Shown: in pieces, positions 1-5,077 of the stretch
Layout: each line of letters opens with the position of its first letter
How positions within the stretch are numbered: the stretch's first letter is position 1
Origin: an uncultured Ruminococcus sp.
Lineage (GTDB): Bacteria > Bacillota > Clostridia > Oscillospirales > Ruminococcaceae
DNA: 5,926 nt
Direction: 5' to 3'
Assembly: GCA_900543105.1 (NCBI GenBank)
Contig: UQQA01000141.1
Coordinates: forward strand, 1 to 5,926
Translations under genes and position numbers: made by a program
The notes under the pieces: model-generated
Databases searched by the model: none
Told to the model about the DNA's origin: nothing
What the model saw: the letters and a program-made list of their open reading frames with translations, nothing else

Positions 1-2
1 CT

Positions 3-83
3 ATAGAACGGTTTGGAATTAGTATAAAATTTGGAAAAAATCAAGCCGACAATCTTGTAGCTGTTTTTTACAGGTTTATATAG
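3..83 (+). CDS. Possible C-terminal tail of an upstream gene (partial)
   Basis: This frame is open from the left edge of the window to a TAG at 81-83 and encodes 26 residues ending in VAVFYRFI. The other two forward frames hit stops within the first 21 bases, so this would be the only way for a gene to enter the window from the left. The peptide looks plausible as a protein end but is too short to recognise, and an open stretch of this length occurs easily by chance. A weak 6-bp hairpin follows (TACAGG 69-74 with CCTGTA 104-109, then five T), which could be a poor terminator. Low confidence. Confidence 0.2.
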   Translation: MERFGISIKFGKNQADNLVAVFYRFI

Positions 84-131
84 GATTTCGGCGCAGATTT
101 TTTCCTGTATTTTTATTGGTGTTTAGTATTA

Positions 132-162
132 TGTATAGCCTTTCAAACTTTGGTTTATAATA
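132..162 (+). promoter_or_regulatory. Candidate promoter of the orf57-spoVAE unit, sigma-G-like
   Basis: TGTATA at 132-137 and TATAATA at 156-162 are separated by 18 nt. The published Bacillus sigma-G consensus is about TGAATA, 17-18 nt, CATACTA, where the fourth C/A position is flexible, so the match is 5 of 6 and 6 of 7. The TATAAT within it also matches a sigma-A -10 box, but the -35 position is poor for sigma-A. Transcription would start near 169, giving a leader of about 23 nt with the AAAGGA ribosome site at 177-182. Forespore control fits the downstream spoVAE. The assignment is an inference from consensus matching by eye in AT-rich DNA. Confidence 0.45.
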
Positions 163-191
163 TTCATAAAAATCTGAAAGGAAATTTCACT

Positions 192-365
192 ATGGATATT
201 ATAACAAAGCCTGTCATTGAGCAGGTCATTCGCAGCGAGATAATCGATTTGGGAGGCAACCTGAGCGGTGCAGGCACGGGAGCGCTCTGCCGAAGTGAGC
301 GCACGGCGAAGTGCAATCGCCTGCTTATGATCGAGGACGTGCTTAAAGGGGGCAAAGCGCTATGA
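192..365 (+). CDS. Uncharacterised 57-residue protein, translationally coupled to spoVAE
   Basis: I do not recognise this protein. The ATG at 192 follows AAAGGA (177-182) with a 9-nt spacer, which is why it is preferred over the in-frame TTG at 150, which lacks such a site. The 57-residue product is soluble-looking: no membrane segment or signal peptide, two cysteines (CRSERTAKC), a Gly-rich stretch (GGNLSGAGTGAL) and a basic, then charged C-terminus (MIEDVLKGGKAL). The body is clearly more GC-rich than the leader, consistent with coding. Its TGA overlaps the spoVAE start in an ATGA (362-365), and the spoVAE ribosome site lies inside its last codons, so the two are probably co-translated. It does not resemble SpoVAC, SpoVAD or the longer SpoVAEa as I know them. 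It could be a lineage-specific sporulation protein or a remnant. Confidence 0.65.
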   Translation: MDIITKPVIEQVIRSEIIDLGGNLSGAGTGALCRSERTAKCNRLLMIEDVLKGGKAL

Positions 366-721
366 TAATGGAATATGTTTGGGCGTTCGTCATCGGAGGA
401 CTTTTCTGTGCGGTCGGCGAGGTGCTTATCGACTATACAAAGCTCACGCCTGCAAGGATTTTAACGGCTTATGTCGTCGCAGGGGTTATTCTCGGCGCAC
501 TCGGCTGGTATCAGCCGCTCGTTGACTTCGCAGGCGCAGGCGCAAGTGTTCCGCTGACAGGCTTCGGCAACGTCCTTGTTCAGGGTGTGCAAAAGGCTGT
601 CGATGAAAAAGGGTTTCTCGGTGTTTTCACGGGTGGACTTACCGGAGCGGCAGGCGGCATAACTGCAGCTATGGTCTTTGCACTTATCATGGCTTGTATT
701 TTCAAGTCAAAAGAGAAGTAA
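362..721 (+). CDS. spoVAE: Stage V sporulation protein AE (SpoVAE/SpoVAEb)
   Basis: This is a small integral membrane protein of the SpoVA system, which with SpoVAC and SpoVAD carries dipicolinic acid-calcium into the forespore and releases it at germination. The 119 residues match the usual length of about 115-120. Family hallmarks are visible: KLTPARIL (27-34), the loop FAGAGASVPLTGFG (56-69) and FTGGLTGAAGGITAA (89-103). Hydrophobic segments lie at about 5-23, 33-50 and 86-114, and a short basic tail (KSKEK) ends the protein. AAAGGGGG (346-353) gives a strong ribosome site for ATG 362; a second in-frame ATG at 368 would remove only two residues. The gene overlaps the preceding small gene by 4 bases. 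In many Firmicutes it directly follows spoVAC and spoVAD, which are absent here at least as far as the window shows. Identification is strong; activity in sporulation is inferred from the family. Confidence 0.95.
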   Translation: MIMEYVWAFVIGGLFCAVGEVLIDYTKLTPARILTAYVVAGVILGALGWYQPLVDFAGAGASVPLTGFGNVLVQGVQKAVDEKGFLGVFTGGLTGAAGGITAAMVFALIMACIFKSKEK

Positions 722-728
722 TATTCTT

Positions 729-779
729 CGCTCTGCCGAATTTTTATCGTCGGCAGAGCGGTTACATACCACTTTTTTT
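729..779 (+). terminator. Terminator of the spoVAE unit
   Basis: An 11-bp perfect GC-rich stem (CGCTCTGCCGA 729-739 with TCGGCAGAGCG 750-760) with a 10-nt loop begins 7 nt after the spoVAE stop. The T-run (773-779) is 12 nt past the stem rather than next to it, so termination may be incomplete or the hairpin may serve mainly to protect the 3' end. Confidence 0.6.
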
Positions 780-789
780 ACAGAACAGT

Positions 790-836
790 TTGAAAAATGT
801 TGAAAATATATAAAAAGTGCCGAATATTGAAAATAT
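790..836 (+). repeat. AT-rich direct repeats upstream of the pyrG promoter
   Basis: TTGAAAATAT occurs exactly at 800-809 and 827-836, 27 nt apart, with a related TTGAAAAATG at 790-799. The last copy ends 2 nt before the -35 box. The A-tracts could act as an UP element contacting the RNA polymerase alpha subunit, or as regulator half-sites. AT-rich DNA produces such repeats by chance, so function is uncertain. Confidence 0.35.
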
Positions 837-838
837 GC

Positions 839-867
839 TTGCAATTTCAATAAAAAAAGGGTATAAT
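839..867 (+). promoter_or_regulatory. Sigma-A promoter of pyrG
   Basis: TTGCAA (839-844) and a perfect TATAAT (862-867) are separated by the optimal 17 nt. Transcription would start at about 874, leaving a leader of roughly 35 nt before the ATG at 909. The leader is too short for a riboswitch or attenuator hairpin. Confidence 0.85.
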
Positions 868-892
868 AAAATAAACTATGTTTATTTGTAAG

Positions 893-898
893 AAAGGA
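893..898 (+). promoter_or_regulatory. Ribosome binding site that fixes the pyrG start
   Basis: AAAGGA lies 10 nt before ATG 909 but only 4 nt before the in-frame TTG at 903. The spacing and the better codon favour ATG 909, and the resulting N-terminus MPIKYIFVTGG is the normal one for CTP synthase. Confidence 0.75.
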
Positions 899-908
899 TC
901 GTTTGATT

Positions 909-2519
909 ATGCCGATTAAGTACATATTCGTTACGGGCGGCGTTGTTTCGGGACTCGGAAAGGGTATCACCGCTGCATCACTTGGCCGTCTGCTTAAAGA
1001 AAGAGGCTACCGCGTTACAATTCAGAAGTTTGACCCTTATATAAATCTCGACCCGGGTACAATGTCCCCATATCAGCATGGCGAAGTTTTCGTTACCGAT
1101 GACGGTGCTGAGACCGACCTCGACCTTGGTCACTATGAGCGTTTCATCGATGAAAATCTCTCGGTGAACTCCAACGTTACAACAGGTAAGATATACTGGA
1201 CTGTTCTCAACAAGGAGCGCAGGGGCGACTATCTTGGCGGAACTGTTCAGGTTATCCCGCACATCACAAATGAGATCAAGGAAAGAGTATACCGTGTCGG
1301 CAAGGAAAAGGATACTGACATCGTTATCACCGAGATCGGCGGTACTGTCGGCGACATTGAATCCACACCGTTTCTCGAAGCTATCCGTCAGGTAGTTACC
1401 GAAGTCGGCAGAGAAAACGCAGTTTATATCCACGTTACTCTCGTTCCGTATATCGCAGGCTCGGAGGAACTTAAATCCAAGCCTACACAGCATTCCACAA
1501 AGGAACTTCTTTCTATCGGAATCCAGCCGAACATTATCGTCTGCCGTTCCGAAAAGGAAATTCCCGAGGATATGCGCAAGAAGATCGCACTTTTCTGTAA
1601 CGTTCGTCCCGAGGACGTTATCCAGAACCTCACAGCTCCGTCACTCTATGAAGTTCCGCTCTGGCTCGAAAAAGAGGGACTCGCAGACAGCGTTTGCCAC
1701 CACCTCGGACTTCCCGTTCAGAAGCCTGACCTTACCGAGTGGACAGAAATGGTTGACCGTGCAAAGAATGCAGATAAGACAGTAACTATCGGACTTGTAG
1801 GCAAGTATGTCGTTCTCCACGATGCTTACCTCTCCGTTGCCGAGGCTCTCCGTCACGGCGGTATCGTAAACGATGCAAACATCAATATCGAATGGATAAA
1901 TTCCGAAGAAGTTACAAGAGAAAATGCAGCTGAAATGCTCTCAAAGTGCGACGGTATCATCGTTCCCGGCGGCTTCGGCGACCGTGGTATCGAGGGTATG
2001 ATCGAATCTATCCGCTATGCCCGTGAAAATAAAGTTCCGCTGTTCGGTATCTGTCTCGGTATGCAGATGGCAGTTATCGAGTATGCAAGAAATGTCCTCG
2101 GACTTTCGGGCGCAAACTCTACAGAGTTCGGCGAAACACCTTACCCCGTTATTGATATAATGGAAGACCAGAAGGACGTTACCAACAAGGGCGGTACAAT
2201 GCGTCTTGGACTTTATCCATGTAAGCTCACAGAGGGAACGACTTCCGCAAGAGTTTACGGCGAACCGCTTATCTATGAGCGTCACCGCCACAGATGGGAA
2301 TTCAACAATACATTCCGTTCCAAGCTCACAGATGCAGGACTTGTTATCGCAGGTCAGTCACCCGATGAACGCCTTGTCGAGATCGTTGAAGTTAAGGATC
2401 ACCCATGGTTTGTCGGCGTACAGTTCCACCCCGAATTCAAGTCCCGTCCGAACAAGCCGCAGAAGCTTTTCGCAGACTTTATCCGTGCTTCAAAAGAGTA
2501 TATGGAAAAGAAACAGTAA
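909..2519 (+). CDS. pyrG: CTP synthase (glutamine-hydrolysing)
   Basis: This cytoplasmic enzyme makes CTP from UTP, ATP and glutamine, the last step of pyrimidine nucleotide synthesis. The 536 residues equal the usual family length of about 535-545. The N-terminal synthase domain (about 1-268) has the P-loop FVTGGVVSGLGKG (7-19, Lys18), DPYIN (42-46), EIGGTVGDIE (142-151) and YEVPLWL (247-253). After a linker, the class I glutamine amidotransferase domain (about 290-530) shows the oxyanion-type loop PGGFGDRG (353-360), the nucleophile in GICLGMQ (Cys382) and the catalytic pair in QFHPEF (His507, Glu509), with ERHRHRWEFN at 457-466. All catalytic residues are present, so it should be active. 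It appears to be a single-gene unit with its own promoter and terminator. The GGG start used for CTP-sensed attenuation of pyrG in Bacillus is not seen here. Confidence 0.99.
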   Translation: MPIKYIFVTGGVVSGLGKGITAASLGRLLKERGYRVTIQKFDPYINLDPGTMSPYQHGEVFVTDDGAETDLDLGHYERFIDENLSVNSNVTTGKIYWTVLNKERRGDYLGGTVQVIPHITNEIKERVYRVGKEKDTDIVITEIGGTVGDIESTPFLEAIRQVVTEVGRENAVYIHVTLVPYIAGSEELKSKPTQHSTKELLSIGIQPNIIVCRSEKEIPEDMRKKIALFCNVRPEDVIQNLTAPSLYEVPLWLEKEGLADSVCHHLGLPVQKPDLTEWTEMVDRAKNADKTVTIGLVGKYVVLHDAYLSVAEALRHGGIVNDANINIEWINSEEVTRENAAEMLSKCDGIIVPGGFGDRGIEGMIESIRYARENKVPLFGICLGMQMAVIEYARNVLGLSGANSTEFGETPYPVIDIMEDQKDVTNKGGTMRLGLYPCKLTEGTTSARVYGEPLIYERHRHRWEFNNTFRSKLTDAGLVIAGQSPDERLVEIVEVKDHPWFVGVQFHPEFKSRPNKPQKLFADFIRASKEYMEKKQ

Positions 2520-2522
2520 TTC

Positions 2523-2545
2523 AATTCGTAAAGCGTAATTCGTAA
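2523..2545 (+). repeat. AATTCGTAA direct repeat after pyrG
   Basis: AATTCGTAA is present at 2523-2531 and 2537-2545, with GTAA continuing between them. This TTACGAATT-type motif next to a GC hairpin resembles short dispersed intergenic repeats that I recall from Clostridia, but I cannot check other copies from this window. Confidence 0.35.
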
Positions 2546-2552
2546 TTATTGC

Positions 2553-2587
2553 AAACCACCCCTCCAATGTTGGTAGGGGCGGTTTTT
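2553..2587 (+). terminator. Rho-independent terminator of pyrG
   Basis: The left arm AAACCACCCCT (2553-2563) pairs with AGGGGCGGTTT (2575-2585) with one A/C mismatch, and CCA/TGG continues the stem towards a small loop after a one-base bulge. The stem runs directly into five T (2583-2587). It lies about 33 nt after the pyrG stop. Confidence 0.85.
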
Positions 2588-2611
2588 CTATATCGGCTTT
2601 TTTATGATGAA

Positions 2612-2660
2612 AAAATGCGCAATTCACATCTATAGTTATGTGAACTGCGCATTTTGATTT
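2612..2660. terminator. Bidirectional terminator between converging genes
   Basis: Arms 2612-2629 and 2638-2655 form an 18-position stem with a single A/C mismatch and an 8-nt loop. On the + strand the stem ends in TTTT, then GATTTTTT; on the - strand it ends in six T (2615-2610). It starts 7 nt after the stop of the minus-strand membrane gene, so it ends that gene and backs up the pyrG terminator. Confidence 0.85.
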
Positions 2661-2661
2661 T

Positions 2662-3165
2662 TTATCTTTTATTAAGAAATGCCGCAAAGAGCAGAAGTCC
2701 TATTCCAATGAAAATTCCGCTGTATGCGGTCGTATAGACCCATACGGGATATGTCAGCAGATCTGCTTTTGTTGTTACTGCAGCGCCGATTATTGCTATA
2801 ACGGCACTCGGAAAAAACGAGATGATATATCTCTTTCGCTTTTTGCAAAGTATCAGTGCGGTCGATGACAACGCAAGCGGCAGGAAAAATACGGTTCTCG
2901 TAAATCGTAGCGTTCCAAGCCTAAAAATCGCATATCTGTCAAACGTTGGCGGAAATATATACAGCCATATCACGGCTGCAAGCAAGATGAGCGCACCGAC
3001 GGCGGCACAGACAAGCTGCTTTGTCGGCGGCGTTTTTTTACCTAAAGCGGGTCGGTACATTATTTCAAACGTTTCCTTGTGGTCGCGCTTCATCTCTTTT
3101 ATTTCGGCTTCAAGCTGCTTTAGCTTCTGCTTTTTTTCCTTTTCCCGTTCTTTAAGTCCGTTCAT
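2662..3165 (-). CDS. Uncharacterised four-helix membrane protein with charged N-terminus
   Basis: I do not recognise a named family. The 167-residue product starts with a highly charged, Lys/Glu-rich helix (about 4-31, coiled-coil-like), then a linker with MYRPALGKKTPPTK (36-49), then four hydrophobic segments at about 51-71, 88-107, 113-131 and 141-164, and ends NKR. The N-terminus is probably cytoplasmic. The ATG at 3165 was chosen because GGTGGA (3176-3171) lies 5 nt upstream. A longer in-frame reading from TTG 3201 would begin inside the terminator stem of gpmI and have no ribosome site. The gene begins only about 17 nt after that terminator's T-run, so it probably depends on read-through or on a promoter inside gpmI. 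A bidirectional hairpin follows its stop. Such small membrane proteins are common and poorly conserved, and the function is unknown. Confidence 0.8.
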   Translation of the reverse strand: MNGLKEREKEKKQKLKQLEAEIKEMKRDHKETFEIMYRPALGKKTPPTKQLVCAAVGALILLAAVIWLYIFPPTFDRYAIFRLGTLRFTRTVFFLPLALSSTALILCKKRKRYIISFFPSAVIAIIGAAVTTKADLLTYPVWVYTTAYSGIFIGIGLLLFAAFLNKR

Positions 3166-3170
3166 TTTGT

Positions 3171-3176
3171 TCCACC
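3171..3176 (-). promoter_or_regulatory. Ribosome binding site of the four-helix membrane protein
   Basis: GGTGGA on the minus strand is an imperfect Shine-Dalgarno sequence 5 nt before ATG 3165. It sets the start well downstream of the TTG at 3201. Its weakness suggests modest translation. Confidence 0.55.
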
Positions 3177-3182
3177 ATTTAC

Positions 3183-3217
3183 AAAAAAAGCGCAGCCGCA
3201 AACTTTGCAGGCTGCGC
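3183..3217 (-). terminator. Rho-independent terminator of gpmI
   Basis: On the minus strand GCGCAGCC (3217-3210) pairs with GGCTGCGC (3197-3190), and after a one-base bulge GCAA/TTGC continues the stem to a 3-nt loop. Seven T follow at once (3189-3183). It begins 15 nt after the gpmI stop and is the strongest terminator in the window. Confidence 0.92.
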
Positions 3218-3232
3218 CGAATTTATTTATTC

Positions 3233-4750
3233 TTAGAGAAGAATTGACTTTCCTGTCATTTCTTCAGGCTGAGGAAGTCCCATTATCTTGAGCATTGTAG
3301 GTGCGAGGTCTGCCAGAACGCCGCCTTCACGGAGTTCACCCTTCTGACCTGCGATGATAAGAGGAACAACGTTAGTTGTATGAGCTGTGAACGGCGAACC
3401 GTCGGGTTCATACATCTTATCAGCGTTGCCGTGGTCGGCTGTGATAAGTGCTGTGCCGCCGTGTGCAAGGATAGCGTCAACTGTTCTGCCAACGCAGGTA
3501 TCAACAGCTTCAACAGCCTTTACTGCTGCATCGAAAACGCCCGTGTGACCAACCATATCGCAGTTAGCGTAGTTGAGGATTATCATATCATACTTTTCGG
3601 AGTTGATAGCTTCAACAACCTTGTCTGTAACTTCGTAAGCGCTCATTTCAGGCTGGAGGTCGTAAGTCGCAACCTTAGGAGAGTTGACGAGAATTCTGTC
3701 CTCGCCCTCATACTGCTTTTCTACGCCGCCGTTGAAGAAGAATGTAACGTGAGCGTACTTTTCTGTTTCAGCAATTCTGAGCTGCTTAAGACCCTTTTCG
3801 GAGATATACTGACCGAGTGTGTTATTAAGGGACTGTGGCTTGAATGCGACCTTAACGTTAGGCATTGTTGCATCATACTGTGTAAAGCAAACATAAGTTA
3901 CGGGGAAGAAGCCGTTCTTTCTCTCAAAGCCCTTGAAATCGGGGTCAACAAAGGTTCTTGTGATCTCACGCGCTCTGTCGGGGCGGAAGTTGAAGAAAAT
4001 GATGCTGTCGTTAGCCTTGATGCGCTCTGTTTCGCTGATAACAGTCGGGATAACGAATTCATCGGTAACGTTGTCAGCGTAGGACTTTTCAACTGCTGCA
4101 ACAGCATCGTCAGCCTGATTGCCCTCGCCGTAAACGAATGCAGCGTAAGCCTTTTCAACTCTGTCCCAGTTGTTATCTCTGTCCATTGCATAGTAACGAC
4201 CGGAAAGGCTTGCAATTTTGCCGATGCCGATCTCGTTCATCTTTTCCTGAAGCTCTGCAACGAAGTCCTTGCCGCTCGTAGGAGGAACGTCACGTCCGTC
4301 GAGGATAGCGTGAACGAATACCTTTTCAAGTCCTGCCTGCTTTGCAAGCTTCAGAAGACCATAGAGGTGAGTGTTGTGTGAGTGAACGCCGCCGTTGGAG
4401 AGAAGTCCGAAGAGATGAAGAGCTGTGCCGTTCTTCTTGCAGTTGTCAACAGCTTCGTTAAGAGCTTCGTTCTTGAAGAAATCGCCGTCGTCAATGGACT
4501 TTGTAATTCTTGTAAGCTCCTGATAAACGATCCTGCCTGCGCCCATATTGGTGTGACCAACTTCGGAGTTGCCCATCTGACCGTCAGGAAGACCAACGCA
4601 CATTCCGCTTGCGCCGATAGTTGTGTGGGGCCATTCTGCGAGGTATCTGTCAAGGTTAGGCTTCTTTGCGGCTGCAACGGCATTGCCGTAGGTATCCTTA
4701 TTGATGCCGCAGCCGTCCATAATGATAAGAGCGGTTGGTTTTTTTGCCAT
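3233..4750 (-). CDS. gpmI: 2,3-bisphosphoglycerate-independent phosphoglycerate mutase
   Basis: This cytoplasmic, metal-dependent (Mn) enzyme interconverts 3- and 2-phosphoglycerate in glycolysis through a phosphoserine intermediate. The 505 residues fit the usual length of about 505-515. The phosphatase-like domain supplies Asp12 (MDGCG), Ser62 in GQMGNSEVGHTN, and the late metal ligands Asp398 and His402 (DMVGHTG), Asp438-His439 (TADHGNAD) and His456 (AHTTNVVP). The inserted transferase domain (about 75-310) carries His123, DGRDVPP (151-157), Arg185 and Arg191 (GRYYAMDRD) and RPDRAR (256-261). Lys331 is the likely active-site lysine. All key residues of the Geobacillus enzyme appear present. 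ATG 4750 is chosen because AAAGGA (4765-4760) precedes it and MAKKPTALIIMDG is the usual N-terminus; the longer frame to 4810 would run into the upstream gene. It is probably co-transcribed with tpiA and ends in a strong terminator. Confidence 0.99.
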   Translation of the reverse strand: MAKKPTALIIMDGCGINKDTYGNAVAAAKKPNLDRYLAEWPHTTIGASGMCVGLPDGQMGNSEVGHTNMGAGRIVYQELTRITKSIDDGDFFKNEALNEAVDNCKKNGTALHLFGLLSNGGVHSHNTHLYGLLKLAKQAGLEKVFVHAILDGRDVPPTSGKDFVAELQEKMNEIGIGKIASLSGRYYAMDRDNNWDRVEKAYAAFVYGEGNQADDAVAAVEKSYADNVTDEFVIPTVISETERIKANDSIIFFNFRPDRAREITRTFVDPDFKGFERKNGFFPVTYVCFTQYDATMPNVKVAFKPQSLNNTLGQYISEKGLKQLRIAETEKYAHVTFFFNGGVEKQYEGEDRILVNSPKVATYDLQPEMSAYEVTDKVVEAINSEKYDMIILNYANCDMVGHTGVFDAAVKAVEAVDTCVGRTVDAILAHGGTALITADHGNADKMYEPDGSPFTAHTTNVVPLIIAGQKGELREGGVLADLAPTMLKIMGLPQPEEMTGKSILL

Positions 4751-4759
4751 AAATATCAA

Positions 4760-4765
4760 TCCTTT
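4760..4765 (-). promoter_or_regulatory. Ribosome binding site of gpmI
   Basis: AAAGGA on the minus strand lies 9 nt before ATG 4750 and just after the stop codon of the upstream small gene. It decides the start against in-frame alternatives further upstream (up to 4810), which overlap that gene. Confidence 0.8.
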
Positions 4766-4769
4766 CATT

Positions 4770-5045
4770 TCATAGACAGAAGAATTTCGGAATAAGCCAG
4801 AAGCCGACATAGTAATCGGTCGTTCGGTCGAAAGGGTCGTAGTCCTCCCAGACCTTGTAGCCTAAACCGTAGTGATCCTTGCTGCCATTTCCATAATCGA
4901 TAACGGTAAAACAGAAAACAGGAGGGAGCTTGTACCGCTTTGCACGGACAAGGTCGGTCGAAAAAAAGCCTGCAGAAAGGACGGCTAATGTGCATAAAAG
5001 CACGATGAACGCCCGTTTTGCGCTGATTTTTTTCGCCGCTCTCAT
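4770..5045 (-). CDS. Uncharacterised small anchored or secreted protein between tpiA and gpmI
   Basis: The 91-residue product has a basic N-terminus (MRAAKKISAKR), one hydrophobic segment (about 12-28) and then a polar, aromatic-rich domain of about 60 residues. This is the layout of a signal anchor or uncleaved signal peptide with an outside domain. Cys18 sits inside the hydrophobic segment without a proper lipobox. Notable pieces are LPPVFCFTVIDYGNGS (40-55), YGLGYKVW (59-66) and YYVGFWLIP (78-86). I recall small Firmicute exported proteins with a similar GLGYKV core and no assigned function, but cannot name a family. The ATG at 5045 follows AGGAGAG (5060-5054) with an 8-nt spacer. It lies 32 nt after tpiA and 19 nt before gpmI on the same strand, so it should be transcribed with them. 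A role in glycolysis is not implied by its predicted location outside the cytoplasm. Confidence 0.85.
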   Translation of the reverse strand: MRAAKKISAKRAFIVLLCTLAVLSAGFFSTDLVRAKRYKLPPVFCFTVIDYGNGSKDHYGLGYKVWEDYDPFDRTTDYYVGFWLIPKFFCL

Positions 5046-5077
5046 TTATCGCTCTCTCCTGTTGATAATCGTTAGAA

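Noticed and set aside
282..302. GCGCTC/GAGCGC hairpin inside the 57-residue gene as a terminator
   Set aside because: Six-base arms with a 9-nt loop and no T-run follow; the region is GC-rich coding sequence.
903..908. TTG at 903 as the pyrG start
   Set aside because: It is only 4 nt after AAAGGA, while ATG 909 has normal spacing and yields the family N-terminus.
868..908. Riboswitch or attenuator in the pyrG leader
   Set aside because: The predicted leader is about 35 nt and contains no stable hairpin or G-run start.
978..1493. Minus-strand open frame (171 codons) opposite pyrG
   Set aside because: It is antisense to the conserved synthase domain of pyrG and has no ribosome site or recognisable motif.
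3166..3201. TTG at 3201 as the start of the membrane protein
   Set aside because: The codons 3201-3166 are part of the gpmI terminator and its T-run, giving the meaningless extension MRLRFFCKWW, and no ribosome site lies upstream.
2822..3247. Plus-strand open frame opposite the membrane protein and the gpmI end
   Set aside because: It crosses a terminator and the end of gpmI in antisense and has a low-complexity Ser/Phe-rich translation; the minus strand has the ribosome site, membrane segments and flanking terminators.
3380..4381. Long plus-strand open frame (333 codons) opposite gpmI
   Set aside because: It lies wholly antisense to a gene with every catalytic residue intact. The biased codon use of gpmI leaves the opposite frame open, and its Val/Cys/Asn-rich translation resembles no protein.
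4751..4810. Upstream start extending gpmI to 4810
   Set aside because: The extra residues overlap the upstream small gene, lack a ribosome site and are not found in the family; AAAGGA at 4765-4760 points to 4750.
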